A stretch of 32,500 nt of DNA from Chrysomallon squamiferum (lineage: Eukaryota > Mollusca > Gastropoda > Neomphalida > Peltospiridae), in the NCBI GenBank assembly GCA_012295275.1, contig CM022674.1:7401436-7433935 (forward strand), given 5' to 3'. This document shows, piece by piece, positions 13,814 to 32,071 of the stretch. The position numbers and the translations under genes were made by a program. Numbering within the stretch: the first letter of the stretch is position 1; each line of letters begins with the position of its first letter. Below the pieces are notes generated by a model. It did not search any database. It was given only the letters and a program-made list of their open reading frames with translations, and was not told the origin of the DNA.

Positions 13814-13846
13814 TTTGTTTGTTTGTTTGATTGTTTATTTGAATGT

Positions 13847-13897
<51 letters not shown>

Positions 13898-14031
13898 TTA
13901 CGAGTAGGTGAGGGCTGAAGACAGGATTTTCACGACCGCTATGGCTGTCAATTTTCTTATTCGAACTTGGACGTTGTTTGATGGAAACACAAGAACACTT
14001 TCCTGGATAAAAGGTAACAGGAATCATCATT

Positions 14032-14070
<39 letters not shown>

Positions 14071-14310
14071 TTCATCGTGTTGCTGTTGTTGTCTGTAGTA
14101 GTTGTGATGTGGATTTAAAAAGTTAACTTATAAACTGTAATATTAATTTTCAGGAACACCAAAAAATGTTATAGACACCGTAACCAAGGCAACGAAGTGG
14201 CTTGTGACGTACACACTGTCTGGTGATTACAAACCTTGGAATACATTTTTCTCCGGTTCTGGGAAAGGTTTTAAGGTTCGACATATATTTAATAATTTAT
14301 AAATGAATCT

Positions 14311-14371
<61 letters not shown>

Positions 14372-14731
14372 AAAATGCCTGATTTAAGGAAATAATCGGG
14401 CTTTTTAATTATTATTTTATTTGTTTTATACATTATATTTGTTTTTATTTTCATACAGAGTATGCCATTCTGGTATCCCATAAACAGACTGGAGTACTTG
14501 AACGGTACAAAAATTCGCGATCACAAACATTTTCCTAAAGGTTTGTTTATGCTGGGCGTCGAAGGCGTTATACCGGAAGCCGAGTACCTCGCCATGTGTA
14601 ATCAGTCTCATTTTGGTAACAAGACGCCAAAGACATTTGACGGCTACAACACCGGCAACACTTTATTTCCTTTCTGGACGTCAGACGCGTACACCTTACT
14701 CCGTGACGATGTTGGCGTTGTCTCAGTTTGA
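10141..14731 (+). CDS. gene A: secreted glycoprotein of an unrecognised invertebrate family, 8 exons, 630 aa
   Basis: Exons: 10141-10739, 11199-11496, 11823-11990, 12302-12475, 13389-13541, 13908-14013, 14154-14275, 14459-14731. All introns are GT-AG and the frame is continuous. The first ATG opens a signal peptide: a short basic start, a Val-rich core at residues 9-17, and probable cleavage near residues 19-24. The mature chain has almost no cysteine and about five Asn-X-Ser/Thr sites (N137, N149, N246, N360, N555). It is rich in Trp/Phe/Tyr motifs such as FWPQ and MPFWYP. Exon 2 carries RIPPDFDDT (residues 208-216), a D-x-D-D-like motif. Helical segments such as residues 99-125 suggest a mainly alpha-helical, possibly alpha/alpha-toroid fold; that is inference. 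I cannot name the family or give a reaction. A second copy lies inverted at 28853-32500. Compared with it, exon 8 here has one extra base, so the last residues are out of frame. Confidence 0.85.
10998..11093. repeat. (TC)n-(TA)n-(GATA)n in intron 1 of gene A
   Basis: A compound microsatellite about 100 bases before the exon 2 acceptor. The inverted copy has a (GA)n tract in the same intron (31998-32069), as expected for the reverse strand. Confidence 0.9.
11584..11626. repeat. poly-T tract in intron 2 of gene A
   Basis: A nearly pure run of about 43 T with one A. Confidence 0.95.
12205..12285 (+). mobile_element. tRNA-like SINE fragment in intron 3 of gene A
   Basis: TGGTTAAACTC (12223-12233) fits the RNA polymerase III A box at 10 of 11 positions, and GATCGAGGC (12259-12267) fits the B box GWTCRANNC, 25 bases later. 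The sequence between them (CTTAGACTGAGAGCGACAGG) resembles the tRNA-derived heads of invertebrate SINEs. It ends about 20-30 bases before the exon 4 acceptor. The same remnant, with a destroyed B box, lies in the inverted gene copy, so it was present before the duplication. Confidence 0.45.
12525..12730. repeat. degenerate (ACT)n/(CTG)n triplet tract in intron 4 of gene A
   Basis: Imperfect ACT/GCT triplets directly after the exon 4 donor. The inverted copy has the reverse-complement triplets at 30388-30490. Confidence 0.8.
12910..13386. repeat. long compound (TTTA)n/(ATTA)n/(ATT)n/(GTT)n array in intron 4
   Basis: Over 450 bases of nearly pure tetra- and trinucleotide repeats run into the exon 5 acceptor (TTTTAAAG). 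Overlapping poly-Leu, poly-Ile and poly-Val frames here are not genes. Confidence 0.95.
13737..13900. repeat. (ATTT)n array ending at the exon 6 acceptor of gene A
   Basis: About 150 bases of ATTT/GTTT units stop 7 bases before the acceptor TAG at 13905-13907. The inverted copy has the same array at 29740-29883. Confidence 0.95.
14025..14072. repeat. (ATC)n microsatellite in intron 6 of gene A
   Basis: About 14 ATC units just after the exon 6 donor. The inverted copy keeps only a scrambled ATG/ATC remnant. Confidence 0.9.
14312..14370. repeat. (TC)n microsatellite in intron 7 of gene A
   Basis: About 29 TC units. The matching (GA)n of the inverted copy is at 29237-29330. Confidence 0.95.
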
Positions 14732-14753
14732 AAATATCGACAACGTGTACTAG
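14690..14753 (+). other. single-base frameshift at the C-terminus of gene A
   Basis: Aligned with the inverted copy, one extra T at about 14696-14697 shifts the frame after the shared TSDAYT. The shifted frame stops at 14729-14731. The ancestral frame would continue through a Leu-Ser-Gln-Phe-Glu-Asn segment, also present in the other copy, to TAG at 14751-14753. The effect is a replaced and slightly shortened tail, 630 instead of about 637 residues. It may be a base-call error at a TT doublet. Confidence 0.7.
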
Positions 14754-14754
14754 C

Positions 14755-15354
14755 GCGACGGTTGAAACAAGCACGAACATGTACTCTGACAAAACCCGCG
14801 AACTGAATTAATACACTTTTCTTTATTAATTTATGGCGAATGATCTTTTCTAATAATAATGTATGAAAATAAAATACTACTGGTAAGAACATGTTATAGT
14901 ACTACCGGTTTGTCAACGTATTACTGTTCTTGTGACGTCATTTCGTTGATAGAGAACTCAACAGAAGTATTCCTTTCGTGAGCTTTAATACAATGATCTC
15001 TGCACAAAGACATTACATATCGGTGGTTTTATAAATTATTTTTATGTTAATAAGATTTTTATTTGTCACAGCTCAATGAAGACTGGTTGTGTACTGTTTG
15101 GTAACATTTTAATGTACATATTCGAGATGTCAGTAATTTTTATTATTTTTTTTTTGTGTGTGTATATTTTAGATATATACATATTGATTAACAGTTTAGT
15201 GTCTGTGAAATCTGATATGATTGATGTATTAATATCCTTACATGAAATTTTATGCAAATGAAATAAGATCAGTATATGTATACATGGGTTGCTATACAAT
15301 AGCAACAGCAATAGCAACAACACATCAATAATAATAATAGTTTTATGTGTGTGA

Positions 15355-15390
<36 letters not shown>

Positions 15391-16277
15391 TTGTCGCCAG
15401 AAACAAGGAAAGTATACATATTTAAGTCGCATTTACTTATATATTGATACGACTAAAATCACTAAAAAATAAATAGGTGGTAACAGGTACTAAAGATTTT
15501 AAATTTATTTTATGATTATTTTGCACAAATTACATATGGATGTTTGTATTAATTAATAAATGAATATAAACAAGTAGTCTGTTTTAATTTTGTTTTCTTT
15601 ATACTGGTTTGTTGTGTGTTGCGTGAGTGTGTGTGTGTGTGTGTGTGTGGGTGTGTGGGTGGGTGTGTGGATGTGTGGGTACTGACGTAGGTGAGTGCGG
15701 GCATAATTTTGTCTGTATGACTGAGTATTTGTGATTGTGAGGTTGAAAGAATGTGTATGTATCGATGTACATAACTGCATTTTATATAATCATATTCGTA
15801 CATGTGTGTATGTGTATTTGTCAGTTTTTAAGTGTATCGGTATGTATAACTGCGGGCTTTTTCATTATTTTCGTAAATAATTATGTCTGTGTGTATGTAT
15901 ATTTGCGAGTGTGTGTATAATTATAATTTTGTTCATTATATTCGTACCTGTATCTGTGTGTGTATATTTGTACTATTGTTTGAGCTTACAATTATGGTGG
16001 TATGTATATATGTATATTTTATTATATTTGTGTGTACGTGTTGAAATCATATTCTTTAACAATTTTCTTTACAGTTCATAGGATATATTTAGAAATTCAT
16101 TCAACACTTCTCAAAATATGATTAATATTAACTAAAAGTTTAATGTATCGACTAAACAGTTCCCCAAAACAAAATGGAATCAAACTGATAATTAAATTAG
16201 GAAAATTCAAAATTAAAACTCCAACCCCGGCAAACCAAAACAAAAAAATAAAAATAAATAAAATAAAATAAATAAAT

Positions 16278-16339
<62 letters not shown>

Positions 16340-16600
16340 TAATAGTAATAATAAAATAAGACATAAAATAAAAACGAACAAAATCAAATCAAAACATATC
16401 AAAATAAGACATATTTAAACAAAAATAACATAGAATAAAATAAAATAAAATAAAATAAATAATTAAAAAGAGTAAACAGTATAATGGTTAAATTCGAGAG
16501 TGAGTGAAACAACAACAACAACAATAATAAATATCCAGACATAAATCAAGTAAATGTTGTGATATGATGCATCATTGCACTGTTGTAGCGGTCACACCAT
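14755..16600. other. spacer between gene A and gene B, no supported gene
   Basis: Contains one TGACGTCA palindrome (14933-14940), a (TA)n stretch near 15356-15392, a GT-rich block at 15601-15690 and a long (AAT)n array at 16259-16345. Short open frames, for example 15076-15261 on the plus strand, are hydrophobic AT-rich readings without motifs. Confidence 0.6.
14868..14873 (+). terminator. candidate polyadenylation signal AATAAA for gene A
   Basis: A canonical hexamer about 137 bases after the stop codon of gene A, the first one downstream. Confidence 0.5.
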
Positions 16601-16640
16601 CGATCGGCTTTCATTAAATTGCAGAAAACAGGAGCGAGGC

Positions 16641-16683
16641 TAATAAAAGACAAGCGACTTCCGTTTAGAGACAGTGTTCAGTT
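16641..16683 (+). promoter_or_regulatory. candidate core promoter for gene B
   Basis: TAATAAAAGA (16641-16650) is a TATA-like element about 30-37 bases before TCAGTT (16678-16683), the same initiator-like motif as in front of gene A. The surrounding 16570-16700 is non-repetitive and G+C-richer than its flanks. Confidence 0.35.
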
Positions 16684-16847
16684 GACTGTCGTTTAGTACA
16701 GAAAGGCGCCAGAAATTTTAATTTTTCTGACAGCTAATTGTTTTCGGATATCTACGTACGTACAGCATGTGGATGCTTCGCTTTATACTAGTTAGCTAAA
16801 TAAAGCTGGAGATAGCAGTTCTGCTTTTTATTAAAACGAAATTAAAG
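16680..16847 (+). other. putative 5' UTR exon of gene B
   Basis: Non-repetitive sequence downstream of the candidate initiator ends in ATTAAAG followed by a consensus donor GTAAGT (16848-16853). The next good acceptor on this strand is TTTCTCTTTCAG at 17531, directly before the first coding ATG. Joining them gives a leader exon with no long open frame. It is inferred from splice signals only. Confidence 0.4.
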
Positions 16848-17202
16848 GTAAGTTACATATAATAGATTAATAAGTGTCATTTACTAAAATGAAATTAAAA
16901 TAGCGTTTTGTTTTAGTAAAATAAAAGTAATTGTGGAAATTAATTAAATAATATATTTTAATGTGAGCTTTACTTTGTTAATTTGGTATTTTAATTTTAT
17001 TCTCTACTGTTTATTATTTTAATTTTTGTTTTCGTTGTAAAAAAAATTGTCATTTTAGTTAATTAAATATTTTTTTCTTTTTTGTGAAACTAACCGCACT
17101 TAGTCTTTTGAATTTTCTTCGATGTGCTATTCCTAATTTTATATTTCAGCATTTGTCTAGTATCTCATATTACTGCATATCTGATGAAATATTAACAATA
17201 TA

Positions 17203-17313
<111 letters not shown>

Positions 17314-17411
17314 TCTTTTCGTACATACAGACCGTTGTTGGTCTATCTTGTTAATATTTATCCCTTAACAACACTTCTCTCTGCAAAGACTATTTTGCAT
17401 AAAACTAATTA

Positions 17412-17435
17412 TGACGTCACAATGATTTGACGTCA
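17412..17435. promoter_or_regulatory. pair of perfect CRE palindromes
   Basis: TGACGTCA at 17412-17419 and again at 17428-17435, start to start 16 bases, about 100 bases before the first coding exon of gene B. This is the consensus full site for CREB/ATF bZIP dimers. If the leader exon at 16.7-16.85 kb is real the pair is intronic, otherwise it is promoter-proximal. Confidence 0.45.
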
Positions 17436-17534
17436 GGCAATGTTAAGACGTTTGTAAATAATAAACTTCAGACAAACATGACTGACGTTGTTTCTGCTAT
17501 ATCAAACTTTCTATTTTTCTTTCTCTTTCAGAAT

Positions 17535-26230
<8,696 letters not shown>

Positions 26231-26412
26231 ATATACCATTTTGAATATAGCAATTTTAAATATAGCAATTTTAAATTCAGCATTTTAAATATATGATTTT
26301 GTTTTATATAACATTTTAATTGTAAAATATATAATACACCATATTAAACATTATCATATTAAATATAACATTTTAAATATACGGTTTTTGATAAAACATT
26401 TTAAATATTCAA
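26231..26412 (+). repeat. degenerate short tandem repeat in the 3' UTR region of gene B
   Basis: Units like ATTTTAAATATAGCA recur roughly every 17 bases with drift, starting at the stop codon. An ATTAAA poly-A signal variant falls inside. Confidence 0.5.
26343..26348 (+). terminator. candidate polyadenylation signal ATTAAA for gene B
   Basis: The commonest variant hexamer, about 113 bases after the stop. A canonical AATAAA is only found much later, at 26980-26985. Confidence 0.25.
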
Positions 26413-26420
26413 TATTATAT

Positions 26421-26516
26421 AGAGTGGAACTGTCTTATAGGGACACCTGCAGGGCCCGACCAAAATTATTCTTACAACACAGGTGTCCATTCATCGGAGG
26501 TACAAAATATAGAGAC
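26421..26516. mobile_element. terminal fragment of a DNA transposon (pogo/Tigger-like ends)
   Basis: GTGGAACTGTCTTATAGGGACACC, read here in two parts, is followed by a GGGCCCGACC-AAAATT block and by GGTGTCCATTCATCGGAGGT. This matches, from memory, the recurrent 'GGTGTCC...TTA..GGAGGT' terminal pattern of pogo/Tigger-type elements common in marine invertebrates. I did not find the opposite end or a transposase, so it is a remnant or solo end. Confidence 0.45.
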
Positions 26517-26842
26517 AATTTTATTTTATTTTGACATATTTACAATGTTTACTCATATCCATCATCATACCAGGACCTATAGGAAACTGGTTTTCTCCTA
26601 AAAGACAATTGCTAACATGACGATTCATGTAAATGAAATATATTTTGCACTCATAAAACTCATAGTCAAGCATAACGTATATTTGTGTTTTACACAATAC
26701 TGCTATTGAAGCCTCATTAGAAGTCAGATTTGTGTCAGCAGCAATCAAGTTTACGACGTCAGAATTCCGCTAAGACGCTGTGTTTATAAAACGTAAATCT
26801 CATGGAATGACGTTGAATGTTTGAATTATCAAAATTACGTAC

Positions 26843-26949
26843 CGAATGGCTTGAATTCGCACGGTTTTGCGGACAAGCATTTGGAGATCGCGGGATTTTG
26901 TGGTTTGATAAAAACAACACTGTCCAGTGCAGGAAACTGGCAACGCCAT
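26843..26949 (-). CDS. possible first coding exon of an unidentified minus-strand gene
   Basis: On the minus strand, ATG (26949-26947) in an AAAG-ATGG start context opens a 35-codon frame. It begins MALPVSCTGQCCFYQ and contains a basic stretch ending VRIQAIR. The exon would end at a GTACGT donor (26842-26837). Codon use is not AT-biased. No downstream exon was secured: a frame at 26743-26521 could follow only with a poorer donor. Product not recognised; it could equally be transposon debris. Confidence 0.25.
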
Positions 26950-27059
26950 CTTTAAAAATATCGTATAAAGCTGCTGTACAATAAAATTATTTATTTTAGA
27001 GAAAAACAAATTAAAATCGGAATGACTGTCCGGTTTGGCAGAGTAATAATAATTCAATT

Positions 27060-27524
27060 CGATTTAACTTCCAGATACAAAGTTGTGTCTGAATGAAAAC
27101 AAAACTAATGTAATACATTTTTAAAGAGATCTGTTTGTGATTCATACCGAGAATAATTCAGATACATATAATTTCTTACTTTGTGAAAGTACTGTTATTC
27201 AAATATTATGAATATTAAACCTTTAAAATAAAAAGAAAAACAAAAAAAGTTTTTTTTTTTTTTTTTTTAAATTGAAATAAAAATAGGTACTTTTTAATTA
27301 CAATTTTATTAAATATTATTTCTACAGTAAATGTCACTAGTCAGTTAGAACTGAATAGTATGCATTATTATAATATTCATCTGTTATTTGTCTATATATG
27401 ATCATACTTTGGTTGTGCTCTATTTTATTTCTTCATTGGACTAATTTAATTTTATTGTATTAATTTTAAAGGTTTTACTTCTTTGTTTTCGAAACTTGTA
27501 TACATGTTTCTTTTCATAACAAAA

Positions 27525-27580
<56 letters not shown>

Positions 27581-28365
27581 GTTATTAGAGAATTTATTTA
27601 TATCTCATTTAAATTATTGTGCTTATTAATAAAATGATTTTAAAATCGTATATTATGTATACATGTAAAGATAATTAATTTAAATTTATTTAATAATGTT
27701 TTGTTGAGTAATTATTATTCGTATATGCAAGAGAATATGTGTATATCAGATGTATGTTTGTACGTATATGAGAGTATGTCTGTATATGTGTTTCTGTGTT
27801 TTTGTTAACCTGTTATTTAGAACATTAAAATAGTTAGAATATAAAAAAAAAAAAAAAAAAAAAAAAATACGTAATTTCTACCAACCTTGACTATATTTTT
27901 CATCGTAAGGAAATGCAAGAATATTTAGCGGAAACAATGACGAAATAATCGATTGTTACGGTATTCAAGGGAAGTAAAAACAAAATATCAATAAATGGAA
28001 AGTTTGTGTTCATGATTACCAACGTTATGTGATGACGTCAAAGTCATTATTACGTATAAGAGGTTATCGTAGAACCTTTATCATTCTGTGTATACAATAG
28101 TGTGACCTTATGACGTAAAGTCAGCGCTAATCAGAAAATATTATGACAAAAAATTGTCATCGTTCACAGTGTATTTTATGTATTTGTTTTTTTTCATCAT
28201 CATCATCATCATCATCTTCTTCTTCTTCGTTAGTAGTAATAGTAGTCGTCGGCGTCGTTTTGGCAATAGTATGAGCTCTTGTGGTAGCAGTAGTAACAGT
28301 AGAAATCGTTGTACTAGTTGGAGTAGTGGTGATGTAGTAGTAAATCGCAATCATTTACATCGAAA

Positions 28366-28431
<66 letters not shown>

Positions 28432-28600
28432 AAAATATATTAAAAATAAACACGGCTTTCTATACTTTATAATTTCAAAACAAATCCGCTACTGAAATTC
28501 TGTTAAAAAATTCATTCACATTTATGGCTCGGTTAAAAATACTTTTGTCGTGGCAAAATGGAACAACAAATGATTACAATTCTGACCAAGACTGATAATC
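27060..28600. other. spacer between gene B and gene A'
   Basis: AT-rich, with poly-T at 27250-27268, (ATT)n at 27528-27584, poly-A at 27842-27867, one TGACGTCA (28033-28040), degenerate triplets at 28190-28340 and (AAT)n at 28366-28430. Open frames across these are repeat artefacts. Confidence 0.65.
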
Positions 28601-28612
28601 AGAAAGAATTTT

Positions 28613-28715
28613 ATGAAATGACGTCATTATGTAGGACAAAATGGCGGCGAATCTTTATTTTGTGACTGCAAAACATTATCGTTATACTTTATTATTAGGA
28701 AAATATAGATGCCAC
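28613..28715 (+). repeat. dispersed repeat, copy 2 (CRE + ATGGCGG)
   Basis: GAAATGACGTCA, then GGACAAAATGGCGG and, about 50 bases on, TTATACTTTATTAT, matching the copy at 22560-22665. It lies 140 bases beyond the stop of gene A' and supplies the nearest poly-A signals to that gene on the opposite strand. Confidence 0.4.
28688..28693 (-). terminator. candidate polyadenylation signal for gene A'
   Basis: AATAAA on the minus strand, about 160 bases after the stop codon; a second one is at 28654-28659. Confidence 0.4.
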
Positions 28716-28852
28716 ATAAACAAATGAAAAAGTAACAAGATTGAAAAATATATTTGGGTTGTTTCATCTTATCAGTCAAAGACTAAAATTTATATCCATA
28801 TTACATCTTATCAAAGGAACGCGCTAATTATTATGTTCACGTTTGTAAGTCG

Positions 28853-29234
28853 CTAATATTCCCTGACAATGTTTTCAAACTGAGACAAAGCTAACATCGC
28901 CACGGAGTACGTGTAAGCGTCAGATGTCCAGAAGGGGAAGAAACTCTTACCGTCGTTGAAGCCGTTAAATGTCGTTGGCGTCTTGTTACCAAAATGAGAC
29001 TGATTAAACGAGGCGACGTACTGAGCTTCCGGTATAACGCCTTCGACGCCCAGCATAAATAAACCTTTTGGAAAATGTTTGTGATCGTGAATTTTTGTAC
29101 CGTTCAAGTACTCCAGTCTGTTTATAGGATACCAGAATGGCATACTCTGTATGAAAATAAAAACAAATATAATGTATAAAACAAAAAAATAATAATTAAA
29201 AAAACCTTGACAATTTCCTTAAAACAGGCACGAC

Positions 29235-29332
<98 letters not shown>

Positions 29333-29848
29333 TTTATAAATTAATTATATCTCAAACCTTAAAACCTTTCCCAGAACCGGAGAAAAATGTATTCCAAGGT
29401 TTGTAATCACCAGACAGTGTGTACGTCACGAGCCACTTCGTTGCCTTGGTTACGGTATCTATAACATTTAATGGCGTTCCTGAAAATAAGCATAATAATT
29501 CGTAAGTTAAATTTTTAACTCCGCAGCACAATTACTACTAACGACAACAGCAACACAATGGTGGTCATAATGACGATGATTATGGTGATGATGATGATAT
29601 AATGATGATGCTATAATCCTGTTACCTTTTATCCAGGAAAGTTTTCTTGTGTTTTCATCAAAAAACGTCCAAGTTCGAATAAGAAAATTGACAGCCATAG
29701 CAGTCGTGAAAATCCTGTCTTCAGCCCTTACCTAATCGTAATAAATAAATAAATAAATAAATAAATAGACAATCAAATAAACAAACAAACAAACAAACAA
29801 ACAAATAAATAAATAAATAAATAAATAAACAGCCAATAAATAAATGAA

Positions 29849-29883
<35 letters not shown>

Positions 29884-30261
29884 AACTGTCTTTAAATAAA
29901 TGCAGCTTATATAGAATTAATGACACGGGTCTTAATTAATATCTGTACAGTTACATTTTAAATTAATGATTATCTGACTAATTTAATGTGAGCAGAGTTT
30001 AATTATAACTGAGGACTAACTAAATCGAAGTGTTTAATCAGAAAATAAGGATCAAACTGAGTGTGTCAGCACAAACCAGTGTTTTGTTGTCTTTAGTGCG
30101 GTCGCCGTCTCCGAGAAAATCGTCAAAGAAAATCATGTCATCTCCCAGCGACTTGGACTCACCCAGCACAACGTCTGTAGCTTTTGTCTTCAACACAGGA
30201 GCCAACATGTCTAACACTTCATGTAGTACCTTTAAAATAATACTAATACTAATACTAATAC

Positions 30262-30308
<47 letters not shown>

Positions 30309-31995
30309 GTAATTAAAATAATAATAATAATAATAACCAAAACACAAACAATGACTAAAATATCAAATAAATGAATATTTAAATAGAAGTAGTAATAGTA
30401 GTTAAAATAGTAGTAAAAATCGTAGTAGTAGTTGTAGTAAAGGTAGTGGTAGTAGTAGTTGTAGTAGAAGGAGGAAGAGAAACAGCAACAGCAGAAGCAG
30501 ATACAGCTATTTTGCTTTCTGCATCATACATTCTTACCTTATGTGGTAAAGTGTGTCTCGTTGTGGTTCTTTCAAGTAAAGAGTACGTCCTTGCTACAAA
30601 GAAGTAAAACTCGAACACGGAAGGATAGTAAACGAGAGCGAGATCACGTCGTCCAAAGAAATCAGCTTTTATTTCGTACGCAATCAGTGACGTCGTGTTC
30701 AACAGCACTTTCTGAAATGTGTAATATTTACTAATCAGTGACCTCAGATCTATCCATCGTTCTTAGTCTAAGTGGTTTAATCATAGAGAAACATATCACA
30801 TTTCATTGATATTTAATATCTATCTATTTTACATGTATCTTTTGACCTCTTCGGGATCTAAAAACATTGTTATGATACGACATTTGATACTCACAAGTGT
30901 TCAGATAAATTGATAGAGAAACACACAAACACACACATATAGAATCACACATAAATACACACACACTCATATAGACACGCAGGCACACGCACAGACAGAC
31001 AGTCACACACTAACCTGTATTAATTCATCGTCGAGAATACTTGGAGGTTGGAGTCCTGACAATACGGATGACGTCACACCGTAAATAAAATTGGCTGCCA
31101 CAGTGACGTCGACGTTGTTAATACCAAAAGGCATCTTCACCCCTTTCTTGTACATCTGTGAGAGTTCTCCCAAGTCTTGAATCTAAATAAATAAAATAAA
31201 TAAATAAATAATAGAATACAATAGAAAAGGTCATAAAATGACGTCATAGTATGCAGCTCGGTAATCGCACTGTTACTATGATCCGACTGCTCACAGTGAC
31301 AAATTTACATATCAGCTATTTAACTAGTTTATTACTCGTCAAACTCATCCCAATTTCAAATCATATATTTTTTTTTAATGACTGTGAATACAGAGAAATA
31401 CAGTGTTATACAATAAGTTTCCCCATTAGAAACAATCACATGAACTGGTTCAGTTATTAGGCAAATCCTTATTACGTCATTATACATTATGACGTTTTCG
31501 GCTTAAATTTTTATACAACCATGATATTTTGAGATACCAGAAATAATTTTTTTAACAGTATATAATTTACTAAGTTCATTACCCATGTCGTTATAAGGGC
31601 GACATCTTGCGAGTGCTTTTTCGCGTCAAATAAAAAATGTCTGATGTAGAAGTAGGTTCTCGGGTCGATAGTGTTGATTTTTTTATCGGTCGAGAACGGT
31701 CTGTACACGTATTTCTTCAGTGCCGCGAATACTGACGTCACGTTCGTGTTGTGTTCTTTCCACAAAGCCAGTTCGGCGGGAAAATCCGATTTCATTTCCA
31801 GCAGAAGACTTCCGAAACCGAGGTTCAAGAAGGTGTCGTCGAAGTCCGGAGGAATTCGGAAAGCAGTGCTGGCTGAATCTCTAGAAGAAATTATTTGTTT
31901 TCCTATATTTCAGTTTATTGATTTATTTATTTTTATTTGTTTTATTTTATGTATGTGTAATATATATATTTAAAAAACGAGAAAAAAGACCTTAG

Positions 31996-32071
<76 letters not shown>

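Noticed and set aside
10141-14731. Calling gene A a terpene cyclase from its D-x-D-D motif
   Set aside because: The protein has a signal peptide and glycosylation sites, and nothing else I can see ties it to that enzyme family. The motif alone is too short.
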